From Rubrobacteraceae bacterium (lineage in GTDB: Bacteria; Actinomycetota; Rubrobacteria; Rubrobacterales; Rubrobacteraceae), in the NCBI GenBank assembly GCA_013698525.1, contig JACCSM010000062.1, positions 1 to 6,034 on the forward strand: a stretch of 6,034 nucleotides of DNA, written 5' to 3'. Of the stretch, positions 1 through 4,479 are shown one piece after another. The notes beneath the pieces were generated by a model, which worked only from the letters and a program-made list of their open reading frames with translations, was not told the origin of the DNA and made no database searches. The translations under genes and the position numbers were made by a program. Positions within the stretch are counted from its first letter, which is position 1. Every line of letters begins with the position of its first letter.

Positions 1-478
1 CGTCGTCGAGCGTCTCGCCGAGGAGGCGCATGTTGCGGTCCTGGTCTACGGAGTAGAGGGCCGTATGCCCGCCGGAGGCGATCAGGGCGACGAACGGCGG
101 CTCCAGGTCGGGGTCCGTAAGGTACGCGGCGGCGACGTGGCCTTCCAGGTGGTTCACGGGGACCAGCGGGAGGGCGCGGGCGTAGGCCAGTCCCTTGGCC
201 GCCGCGACCCCTACGAGGAGAGCCCCGATCAATCCCGGCCTCACCGTCACGGCGACGCTGCTGACTTCGTCGAGGGAGATGACTGCCTCGGACAGCGACC
301 GCTTCACGACCCCGTCGAGACGTTCGAGGTGGGCGCGGGAGGCGACCTCGGGGACGACGCCACCGTAACGCGCGTGCTCGGTCTGAGTGTGTACGACGTT
401 CGAGAGGGTACGCCGCCCGTCAGGCTCCACGACCGCTGCGCAGGTGTCGTCGCAGGAGGTCTCTATCGCCAGGATCAT
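1..478 (-). CDS. tsaD: tRNA N6-adenosine threonylcarbamoyltransferase TsaD (partial, N-terminal 159 residues)
   Basis: TsaD transfers the threonylcarbamoyl group from threonylcarbamoyl-AMP to A37 of ANN-decoding tRNAs in the cytoplasm, as a complex with TsaB and TsaE. The visible part begins MILAIETSCDDT (ASKHA nucleotide-binding start), has the family block HARYGGVVPEVASRAHLE (residues 35-52), the metal-binding HLEGH at 110-114 and IASGGHTALY at 133-142, and ends at LLGETLDD where the window stops. About half of a usual 330-350 residue protein is present. The ATG at 478 is chosen because it puts the ASKHA motif at the N-terminus. It has no Shine-Dalgarno but a TATAAA box 6 nt upstream, suggesting a leaderless mRNA. 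It is separated from rimI, its usual operon neighbour, by a small opposite-strand gene. Residue 80 is Arg in VTVRPGLIG, where the family normally has Gly (GPGL). Identity is secure. Confidence 0.96.
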   Translation of the reverse strand, partial: MILAIETSCDDTCAAVVEPDGRRTLSNVVHTQTEHARYGGVVPEVASRAHLERLDGVVKRSLSEAVISLDEVSSVAVTVRPGLIGALLVGVAAAKGLAYARALPLVPVNHLEGHVAAAYLTDPDLEPPFVALIASGGHTALYSVDQDRNMRLLGETLDD

Positions 479-484
479 GGTTTG

Positions 485-490
485 TTTATA
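485..490 (-). promoter_or_regulatory. Candidate -10 box of tsaD (leaderless promoter)
   Basis: TATAAA on the minus strand matches the TATAAT consensus at 5 of 6 bases. It is followed by 6 nt and then the tsaD ATG, so transcription would start at or very near the A of the start codon. No convincing -35 hexamer is seen at 16-18 nt spacing. There is also no Shine-Dalgarno before the ATG, which agrees with a leaderless transcript. Inferred from sequence only. Confidence 0.45.
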
Positions 491-567
491 GCATTCCTGC
501 GAATCGAAGGAACTGACTCTCTGCCTCGATCTCGCGGGCGCAACCCTCACCAACTGGGCTGACCGGA

Positions 568-573
568 TATACT
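568..573 (+). promoter_or_regulatory. Candidate -10 box of the small plus-strand membrane gene (leaderless promoter)
   Basis: TATACT on the plus strand matches TATAAT at 5 of 6 bases. It is followed by 7 nt and then the ATG at 581, placing the predicted transcription start on the start codon. No purine-rich Shine-Dalgarno precedes the ATG and no good -35 is visible. Together with the tsaD box it makes a back-to-back promoter pair in the 102-nt gap 479-580. Confidence 0.45.
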
Positions 574-580
574 TGACGTT

Positions 581-844
581 ATGCGGATCTTCTCGCTCTT
601 ATTCGCCTCTATAGCGTTGGTAATGCTGGCGATGTTTCTCATCTACGTATTCAGGGGGCCTGTAGACCCCCTGATCGCGGGCGGCATCTTCGTCTCTTTT
701 CTTGCCTGCCTCATCCCCGCGCTGTTGCTGCTGAAGCCTTTCGAGCCCAGGGAGGAGCTCCTGCGCCGCAGGGAGGAAGCCAGCAAGGAACGCGAGGAGC
801 GACGGCGTTCTACCAATGAACCTCGTCGAGGTTCAGGGTCATGA
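581..844 (+). CDS. Small two-TM membrane protein with charged C-terminal tail, unknown function
   Basis: This 87-residue protein is not recognised as a named family. It has two hydrophobic helices at about residues 4-24 (SLLFASIALVMLAMFLIYVF) and 31-51 (LIAGGIFVSFLACLIPALLLL), joined by a short RGPVDP loop. An Arg/Glu-rich, probably helical tail follows (residues 53-76, EELLRRREEASKEREERRR) and would be cytosolic by the positive-inside rule. The hydrophobic-then-charged pattern, an ATG with a TATACT box 7 nt upstream, and the absence of any minus-strand gene in most of this interval support a real gene. It is the only plus-strand gene in the window, lies between rimI and tsaD, and overlaps the 3' end of rimI tail to tail by 35 nt (810-844). 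The overlap may limit where a terminator can sit; none is visible. Confidence 0.72.
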   Translation: MRIFSLLFASIALVMLAMFLIYVFRGPVDPLIAGGIFVSFLACLIPALLLLKPFEPREELLRRREEASKEREERRRSTNEPRRGSGS

Positions 845-1262
845 GCAACGCGTCCTCGTCCCCGTAGTAGCGGGGCCTGCGTCCCGTCTTCCTGAAGCCG
901 AGCGACTCGTAGAGCGCGAGGGCCGCCGCGTTGGTCGGGCGCACCCCGAGGTGGACGTGGCTGGCGCTGGGATAAGCGACGAAGGCGGCGCCGATCAGGG
1001 CACGGGCGTCTCCGCGCCTGCGGTACTCGGGCTTTACGGCAATGGTTGTGATGTGCAGCTCGCCTAAGACGTGGCGAACCCCGATGTGGCCGTACACCTC
1101 GCCACTGTCTTCGATCACCAGGTAGAGGCCGTAGGGACTCCCGAGCTCTCCGCGCCAGATCGCCGCACTCCAGGGACGGGGGAGGGACAATGCGTCTATC
1201 TCCATAACGGAGGGGAGATCCCGGGCCTCCATCCGGCGCAGGTGCGACCCAGCCTCGCTCAA
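810..1262 (-). CDS. rimI: Ribosomal-protein-alanine N-acetyltransferase RimI (GNAT family)
   Basis: RimI transfers acetyl from acetyl-CoA to protein N-termini, classically Ala1 of ribosomal protein S18. The 150 residues match the usual length. GNAT features run in order: ARDLPSVMEIDALSLPRPWS (13-32), the strand ELHITTIAVKPEY (68-80), the acetyl-CoA loop RRRGDA (81-86, fitting R/QxxGxG/A), VRPTNAAALALYESLGF (107-123) and the C-terminal RRPRYYGDEDALLM signature (128-141). Tyr118 aligns with the E. coli general acid Tyr115. The residue aligning with the E. coli general base Glu103 is Gly106 (codon 945-947 reads GGG on the minus strand), so activity may be altered. The TTG start overlaps the tsaB stop by 4 nt (TTGA) and has GGAG 6 nt upstream; an internal ATG at residue 11 would cut into the first strand. 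Placement after tsaB and before tsaD is the classic order. Confidence 0.93.
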   Translation of the reverse strand: MSEAGSHLRRMEARDLPSVMEIDALSLPRPWSAAIWRGELGSPYGLYLVIEDSGEVYGHIGVRHVLGELHITTIAVKPEYRRRGDARALIGAAFVAYPSASHVHLGVRPTNAAALALYESLGFRKTGRRPRYYGDEDALLMTLNLDEVHW

Positions 1263-1924
1263 GGATGACTCCAGGGGTTGATGTCGCGCCGAACCTCGGC
1301 ATCGGGTTCGCGGACGTAGATGGGGACGAGATCTTCGGGGTTCACAGATGTAAGGTCGGCAGAGATGATGTGCCCGACCGCCGTGACCCTGTGGAGCGGA
1401 GAGTCCTCAGGCGGTATGTGCCCAAGACTAGAGAGATCCTCACGGTAGCGCAAGGCACCGTCGCCTACTACGAGCGGCCCTCCCTCTACCGAAAGCTCCT
1501 CAGGCCTGACGCAGTAGATGCTCGTCGTTGGCCCGGCCTCCGAAAACCTGCGGGCGAAGACCTGCCCCCTCCTGGCGTCGAGTACGGCGAGCACGTCCCC
1601 CGAACACGAGAGCGCTGGAGCGGCGAGGGCGTCGAGGGTCGAGTTCTTCGACAGGGCGATGCCTGTGCCAGCGGAGAGAGCGCGGGCCGTCGCGGCCGCT
1701 ATGCGGATGCCTGTAAAGGTTCCCGGTCCCACCCCGGCGAGCAGGATCTCCACGGTGCCGAGATCCTCCCCGGCGAGGTAGAGGGCGGCGTGTATGGCGG
1801 GAAGCAATGTCTCTGAGGCCCCGCGGGCGGTCACAGAGACCTCGGCGAGCACCTCGTGGCCGTTCTCGCGGGCGAGGGCCACGGTGGTCACGGGTGTCGA
1901 AGCATCGAGGGCCAGGATCAGCAA
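1259..1924 (-). CDS. tsaB: tRNA threonylcarbamoyladenosine biosynthesis protein TsaB
   Basis: TsaB is the non-catalytic ASKHA-fold partner that dimerises with TsaD and is needed for t6A37 formation. Its 221 residues are normal for the family. It opens with LILALDASTPVTTVAL (2-17), then SETLLPAIHAAL (37-48), the hallmark GPGTFTGIRI at 66-75, an AVLDARRGQVFA segment in the middle, and the typical C-terminal PIYVREPDAE (201-210). The HxxxH metal site of TsaD is absent, which separates TsaB from TsaD. The start is TTG (1924-1922), overlapping the tsaE stop by 7 nt, so translation is probably coupled. A GGAG lies 11 nt upstream, which is rather far. No better start precedes the first beta strand. 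Confidence 0.96.
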   Translation of the reverse strand: MLILALDASTPVTTVALARENGHEVLAEVSVTARGASETLLPAIHAALYLAGEDLGTVEILLAGVGPGTFTGIRIAAATARALSAGTGIALSKNSTLDALAAPALSCSGDVLAVLDARRGQVFARRFSEAGPTTSIYCVRPEELSVEGGPLVVGDGALRYREDLSSLGHIPPEDSPLHRVTAVGHIISADLTSVNPEDLVPIYVREPDAEVRRDINPWSHP

Positions 1925-2367
1925 GTCGCCAGACGCTCCGCGGCAGGCCCATCGAGTCTGATGCGCCGCGTGGTCGGGGTCTCATGGTAGATGTGGACGA
2001 TCGAAGGGTTCTCGACGGCGCCGAGCGCAGGATCGGCCCACTCGATAAACGTCACAGCATCGGGTTCTATGTAGTCGTCGAGCTCGAGTGCGTCGCGGTC
2101 TTCGATTCCCTCCAGGCGGTAGAGGTCCATGTGGTTGACGGTCACACGCCGCCCGTCCTTGAGCCCCTCGTAGCCGCGGGCGAGCTGGTAGGTCGGGCTC
2201 GTCACCCTCTCCGTGACGCCGAGAGATATGGCTGCGGCCCGCACGAAGGTGGTCTTGCCGGCGCCGACTTCGCCGGAGAGCACGACGACGTCACCGGGCC
2301 CGAGCACCCGCGCAACCCTGGATGCCAGCTCCTCGAGCATAGCCTCCTTCAGGCCTTCGAGCTCCAC
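1918..2367 (-). CDS. tsaE: tRNA threonylcarbamoyladenosine biosynthesis ATPase TsaE
   Basis: TsaE is the P-loop ATPase that resets the TsaBD complex during t6A37 synthesis. The Walker A loop GEVGAGKTT is at residues 32-40, followed by the family block SPTYQL (57-62), the metal-binding HMDLYRL (79-85, Asp81) and TFIEWADP (106-113). At 149 residues it is a usual length. Two starts compete: GTG at 2367, 17 nt after the UDG stop, and ATG at 2340. GTG is preferred because it supplies the usual 24 or so residues before the GDVVVLSG strand. The ATG has AAGGAGG only 2 nt upstream, too close to act as a normal Shine-Dalgarno, and would shorten the first helix. The reading frame stays open far upstream inside the UDG gene, but that portion has no family similarity. 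Confidence 0.94.
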   Translation of the reverse strand: MELEGLKEAMLEELASRVARVLGPGDVVVLSGEVGAGKTTFVRAAAISLGVTERVTSPTYQLARGYEGLKDGRRVTVNHMDLYRLEGIEDRDALELDDYIEPDAVTFIEWADPALGAVENPSIVHIYHETPTTRRIRLDGPAAERLATC

Positions 2368-2384
2368 GGGATGAGCCCGGGACT

Positions 2385-3017
2385 CTACCAGAGCCCCGGC
2401 TGGACCGGTTCCCGCTCGGCGTCGGGGGAGCGGGTGACGTTCAGGGTCTCGTAGGTGGAGGGCCGCTCGGCCTCGAGGAGTTCGGGCAGGCGGGAGAAAT
2501 CCGAGACGAGGAGCGCCCGGTCTGCGGGGGTGTAGAGGGCGCGCTGGAGAGAGAGCGTCGGGAAGACGTAGCGGCCGTCGAGCGGGATCGCACGCCCCCT
2601 GATGCGCGAGACGGACTCTTTTCTCCCCGTGAGTACCCGGCTGGACAGATCCCCGAGTGCAACGACGACCTTGGGGTCGACGGCCGCGAGCTGGGAGACG
2701 AGGTAAGGCCGGCAGGAGCTCACCTCGGAGGGCTTCGGGGGCCGAGGCGGCGATCCCGGCGGGCGGCACTTGACCAGCGTGGTCAGGTAGACCTTCTCGC
2801 GCCCCAGGTCGAGAGAATCGAGCAGCCGGTCGAGGAGCATCCCCGAGGCTCCCGCAAAGGGTTTGCCCCCCTCGTCCTCGTTGAAGCCTGGTGCCTCACC
2901 GACTATGAATAGCCCGGCGTTCAGCGGCCCCTCGCCGAAGACGACCTGCGTCCTCGAGTGGCACAGCCCGCACTTCGTACAGCCGAGGGCCTCCTTCTGG
3001 GCCTCCGCGAAATCCAA
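2385..3017 (-). CDS. Uracil-DNA glycosylase, family 4 (4Fe-4S type)
   Basis: Family-4 UDGs remove uracil from DNA in base-excision repair and carry a 4Fe-4S cluster. The four expected cysteines are present: C13 and C16 (GCTKCGLC), C84 (LVKCRPP) and C102 (SSCRPY). FGEGP (27-31), the uracil-pocket motif IVGEAPGFNEDEGGKPFAGASG (38-59) and VVVALGD (117-123) are all typical. The usual second motif, a His-Pro-Ser segment after FPTL, is missing: residues 152-161 read FPTLSLQRAL, so the expected His is Ser156. The flanks GRYVFPTL and ALYTPADR are intact, so the fold is probably kept but activity is uncertain. Length is 210 residues, normal, with a loose 25-residue C-terminal extension. The TTG at 3017 is chosen, 5 nt after the pspC stop, with GAGGAG about 11 nt upstream; the open frame continues upstream only as an overlap of pspC. 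Confidence 0.92.
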   Translation of the reverse strand: MDFAEAQKEALGCTKCGLCHSRTQVVFGEGPLNAGLFIVGEAPGFNEDEGGKPFAGASGMLLDRLLDSLDLGREKVYLTTLVKCRPPGSPPRPPKPSEVSSCRPYLVSQLAAVDPKVVVALGDLSSRVLTGRKESVSRIRGRAIPLDGRYVFPTLSLQRALYTPADRALLVSDFSRLPELLEAERPSTYETLNVTRSPDAEREPVQPGLW

Positions 3018-3022
3018 AGCGC

Positions 3023-3223
3023 CTAGAACTCCTCGCTCTCCGGGAGAGTGAAGCCCAGCAACAAGTAGATCACGAAGGCCAGCAGCGTGCTCGGACCGGG
3101 TATGATCGCGGCGATCAACACCGTAGCGAGCCGCACTGTATTGGAGTTCCAACCGTAGGTGTGGGCCACGCCGCCACAGACGCCCCGAATCCAACGATCC
3201 CTCTTCGCCCTCTTGAAGTTCAA
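3023..3223 (-). CDS. PspC-domain membrane protein
   Basis: This 66-residue protein is essentially one PspC domain. It has a basic N-terminus (NFKRAKRDRWIR), the signature GVCGGVAHTYGWNSNTVRL at residues 14-32, and a hydrophobic stretch around 31-58 ending in LGFTLPE, matching the usual end of the domain. In E. coli, PspC is an inner-membrane part of the phage-shock response; stand-alone PspC proteins in Gram-positives have no single known function, so a role in envelope stress is only an inference. The TTG start is well supported by AGAGGAGGT (3231-3239), a near-perfect Shine-Dalgarno 8 nt away. It is probably the first gene of the unit continuing into UDG, tsaE, tsaB and rimI. Grouping an envelope protein with DNA repair and tRNA modification is unusual. 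Confidence 0.9.
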   Translation of the reverse strand: MNFKRAKRDRWIRGVCGGVAHTYGWNSNTVRLATVLIAAIIPGPSTLLAFVIYLLLGFTLPESEEF

Positions 3224-3230
3224 GACCCCT

Positions 3231-3239
3231 ACCTCCTCT
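3231..3239 (-). promoter_or_regulatory. Strong Shine-Dalgarno of the PspC gene
   Basis: AGAGGAGGT on the minus strand is close to a perfect complement of the 16S rRNA 3' end. The core GGAGG (3232-3236) is 8 nt before TTG 3223. It fixes the non-ATG start of the PspC gene and is the best ribosome binding site in the window. Confidence 0.8.
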
Positions 3240-3268
3240 GGCCCGCGGGCCGCTAGGCTCTCGGCGCG

Positions 3269-3274
3269 ATTCTA
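3269..3274 (-). promoter_or_regulatory. Candidate -10 box for the pspC-UDG-tsaE-tsaB-rimI unit
   Basis: TAGAAT on the minus strand matches TATAAT at 5 of 6 bases. It would give a start near 3262 and a leader of about 39 nt carrying the strong Shine-Dalgarno. No good -35 is seen at 16-18 nt spacing. Support comes from its place in the only sizeable non-coding gap between minus-strand genes. A 12-bp perfect palindrome GGCCCGCGGGCC (3240-3251) lies in the predicted leader. Confidence 0.35.
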
Positions 3275-3301
3275 CACGACCGCCGCCGGGGTCTTCTACG
3301 T

Positions 3302-3349
3302 TTCAGCATTTCAGCACTTCAGCCTGTCAGCTCTTGCTGCTTGCTGAAT
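3302..3349. repeat. Octamer tandem repeat with inverted end copy
   Basis: Four tandem 8-mers of the form TTCAGCNN occupy 3302-3333: TTCAGCAT, TTCAGCAC, TTCAGCCT and GTCAGCTC. The stretch then turns into the complementary motif, with TTGCTGCT at 3334-3341 and TGCTGAAT at 3342-3349. TTCAGC (3318-3323) can pair with GCTGAA (3343-3348), and CAGC (3328-3331) with GCTG (3336-3339) around a TCTT loop. No run of T follows on either strand, so it is not a normal intrinsic terminator. It lies in the gap after the HD gene. Function unknown. Confidence 0.6.
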
Positions 3350-3380
3350 GCCGGACGGGTGACTAGCTGTAGGGTGGGGA

Positions 3381-4127
3381 TCAGAGGGGTCGTGGAAGTC
3401 GCGTGAACGCGGGATTGTCCCCTGTCCCTCTGGCTGCGAGCAGCCTATGATGACTCGCCGCGTACCCGATGTCGGCGCCCGACCCGGAGGGGATCGTTCC
3501 TTCCGACGCTGCATAGTCGGGCACGGGGTGGGGACCCAGCCCGCGGCTGACGCGCAGAAACCAGGTGCAGAGCTCTTCGTGGCGCCGCAGGTGCTCGGGC
3601 TTGAGGCGCGGGCCTTGGGCGGCGAGGCGGTCGGCCCAACTCAGGACAGCGAGCTCCTCACCGAAGGGCCCGGCGGCGCGGGCAAGCCTCTCCGGCGGGT
3701 AGTCTGTACGGGGATTGCCCATAAAGCCTATCTTCAGGTGCAGCGCGGTCAGGGTCGCCGTCAGATCCGTCTCCCCCGCCGACAGGCCAAGCCTGCGGCC
3801 GATGCGCCGGACCATCCCAGCGCCAAGAGAATCGTGGGAGACGAAGTGAACCCTGCCTTCGAGCTCGCCGCGGGTAACAGGTTTGGCCACGTCGTGCAGC
3901 AGGGCAGCGAGGCGCAGTCCCTGTACACGGTCTTCCCCCACGCGGGCACCAACCCTGCCCTCCTGAAGCTCGCATTCGACACCCCGGACGACCTCGAGGA
4001 CGTGGTCCAAGGTGTCCAGATGGTGGTACGGGCTTCCTTCCAGTTCACGGGCGAGGGAGAGCTCGGGGACACAGTCGAGGAGGCAGGCAGTATCCAGTGG
4101 GGGTTCGAGGGCCACGCGGAGGTCCAA
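3381..4127 (-). CDS. HD-domain protein related to the HD region of tRNA nucleotidyltransferases
   Basis: The protein carries a metal-dependent phosphohydrolase HD domain whose motif order fits the HD region of CCA-adding enzymes and poly(A) polymerases. It has PELSLARELEGSPYHHLDTLDHVLEVV (21-47), LRLAALLHDVAKPVT (71-85, with His78-Asp79), HFVSHDSLGAG (94-104), ALHLKIGFMG (128-137) and LSWADRLAAQG (162-172, Asp166). The nucleotidyltransferase head found in full CCA enzymes is absent here and in the neighbouring genes. It could hydrolyse a nucleotide or RNA phosphoester, but the substrate cannot be told. The start is uncertain: TTG at 4127 (248 residues, 4 nt after the upstream stop) is listed, and GTG at 4113-4115 is an alternative; neither has a clear Shine-Dalgarno. 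The last 40 or so residues look unstructured. It is probably co-transcribed with alr. Confidence 0.8.
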   Translation of the reverse strand: MDLRVALEPPLDTACLLDCVPELSLARELEGSPYHHLDTLDHVLEVVRGVECELQEGRVGARVGEDRVQGLRLAALLHDVAKPVTRGELEGRVHFVSHDSLGAGMVRRIGRRLGLSAGETDLTATLTALHLKIGFMGNPRTDYPPERLARAAGPFGEELAVLSWADRLAAQGPRLKPEHLRRHEELCTWFLRVSRGLGPHPVPDYAASEGTIPSGSGADIGYAASHHRLLAARGTGDNPAFTRLPRPL

Positions 4128-4131
4128 GGGT

Positions 4132-4479
4132 CTAGCGTCGGCGGCGGGTCTTCTTGCGGCTCGTATTGGGGTTGGGACGCCCTTTGAGCGAGGAGGCGTC
4201 GGCCTCCTGGTCGCCATCGGCCTGCTTTCCCGGCTTCTTCTGTTTACGGGCTTCGGCCACACGCCTGTTCCTGCTGCGCTCCACGAGTGCGTAGACGAAC
4301 GTGAAGATGAAGAAGAATATGACCGCGTTCACGAGCAGGCTGACGATCTGACCCCGGCTGTCCAGGTTGAAGCTGCTGCCTGGAAACGCCACGCTCAGGA
4401 GGTAGAGTAGGCCGAGGTAGATGGCGATGACTACCGCCGACCTCCGGGCGGCTGACTTCCAGTTAAGGTCCTCGAACAT
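4132..4479 (-). CDS. Two-TM membrane protein with Lys/Arg-rich C-terminal tail, unknown function
   Basis: This 115-residue protein has two hydrophobic segments, at about residues 14-33 (SAVVIAIYLGLLYLLSVAFP) and 44-66 (QIVSLLVNAVIFFFIFTFVYALV). A hydrophilic tail follows with ERSRNRRVAEARKQKK and ends SRKKTRRRR. The second helix is rich in Phe. The tail is strongly basic and low in complexity, so by the positive-inside rule both termini should be cytosolic; it may contact anionic lipid or nucleic acid, which is speculation. I do not recognise a named family. The ATG has AGAGGAG 8 nt upstream and overlaps the 3' end of alr by 17 nt, supporting coupled expression. Its stop is 4 nt before the proposed HD-protein start. 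Confidence 0.85.
   Translation of the reverse strand: MFEDLNWKSAARRSAVVIAIYLGLLYLLSVAFPGSSFNLDSRGQIVSLLVNAVIFFFIFTFVYALVERSRNRRVAEARKQKKPGKQADGDQEADASSLKGRPNPNTSRKKTRRRR

Noticed and set aside
65..562. Plus-strand open frame of 165 codons opposite tsaD
   Set aside because: The minus strand encodes conserved TsaD motifs throughout; the plus frame has none.
1265..1816. Plus-strand open frame of 183 codons opposite tsaB
   Set aside because: Shadow of tsaB with low-complexity composition and no domain.
1807..2454. Plus-strand open frame of 215 codons opposite tsaE and tsaB
   Set aside because: Arg/Gly/Pro-rich composition without motifs, while the minus strand encodes complete TsaE and TsaB signatures.
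2368..2769. N-terminal extension of tsaE as a 283-residue protein
   Set aside because: The upstream part overlaps the UDG gene in another frame, is Arg/Pro-rich and has no TsaE similarity.
3018..3194. Longer UDG starting at 3194
   Set aside because: The extra residues are the PspC gene read in another frame; the PspC signature is unmistakable in its own frame.
3302..3349. CRISPR array or intrinsic terminator
   Set aside because: Units are only 8 nt with no spacers, so not CRISPR. The weak hairpin has no following T-run on either strand, so not a classical terminator.
3447..4187. Long plus-strand open frame (246 codons) opposite the HD gene
   Set aside because: No recognisable domain. It mirrors the HD gene on the other strand, whose metal-binding motifs are clear. 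Long antisense frames are expected at this GC content.
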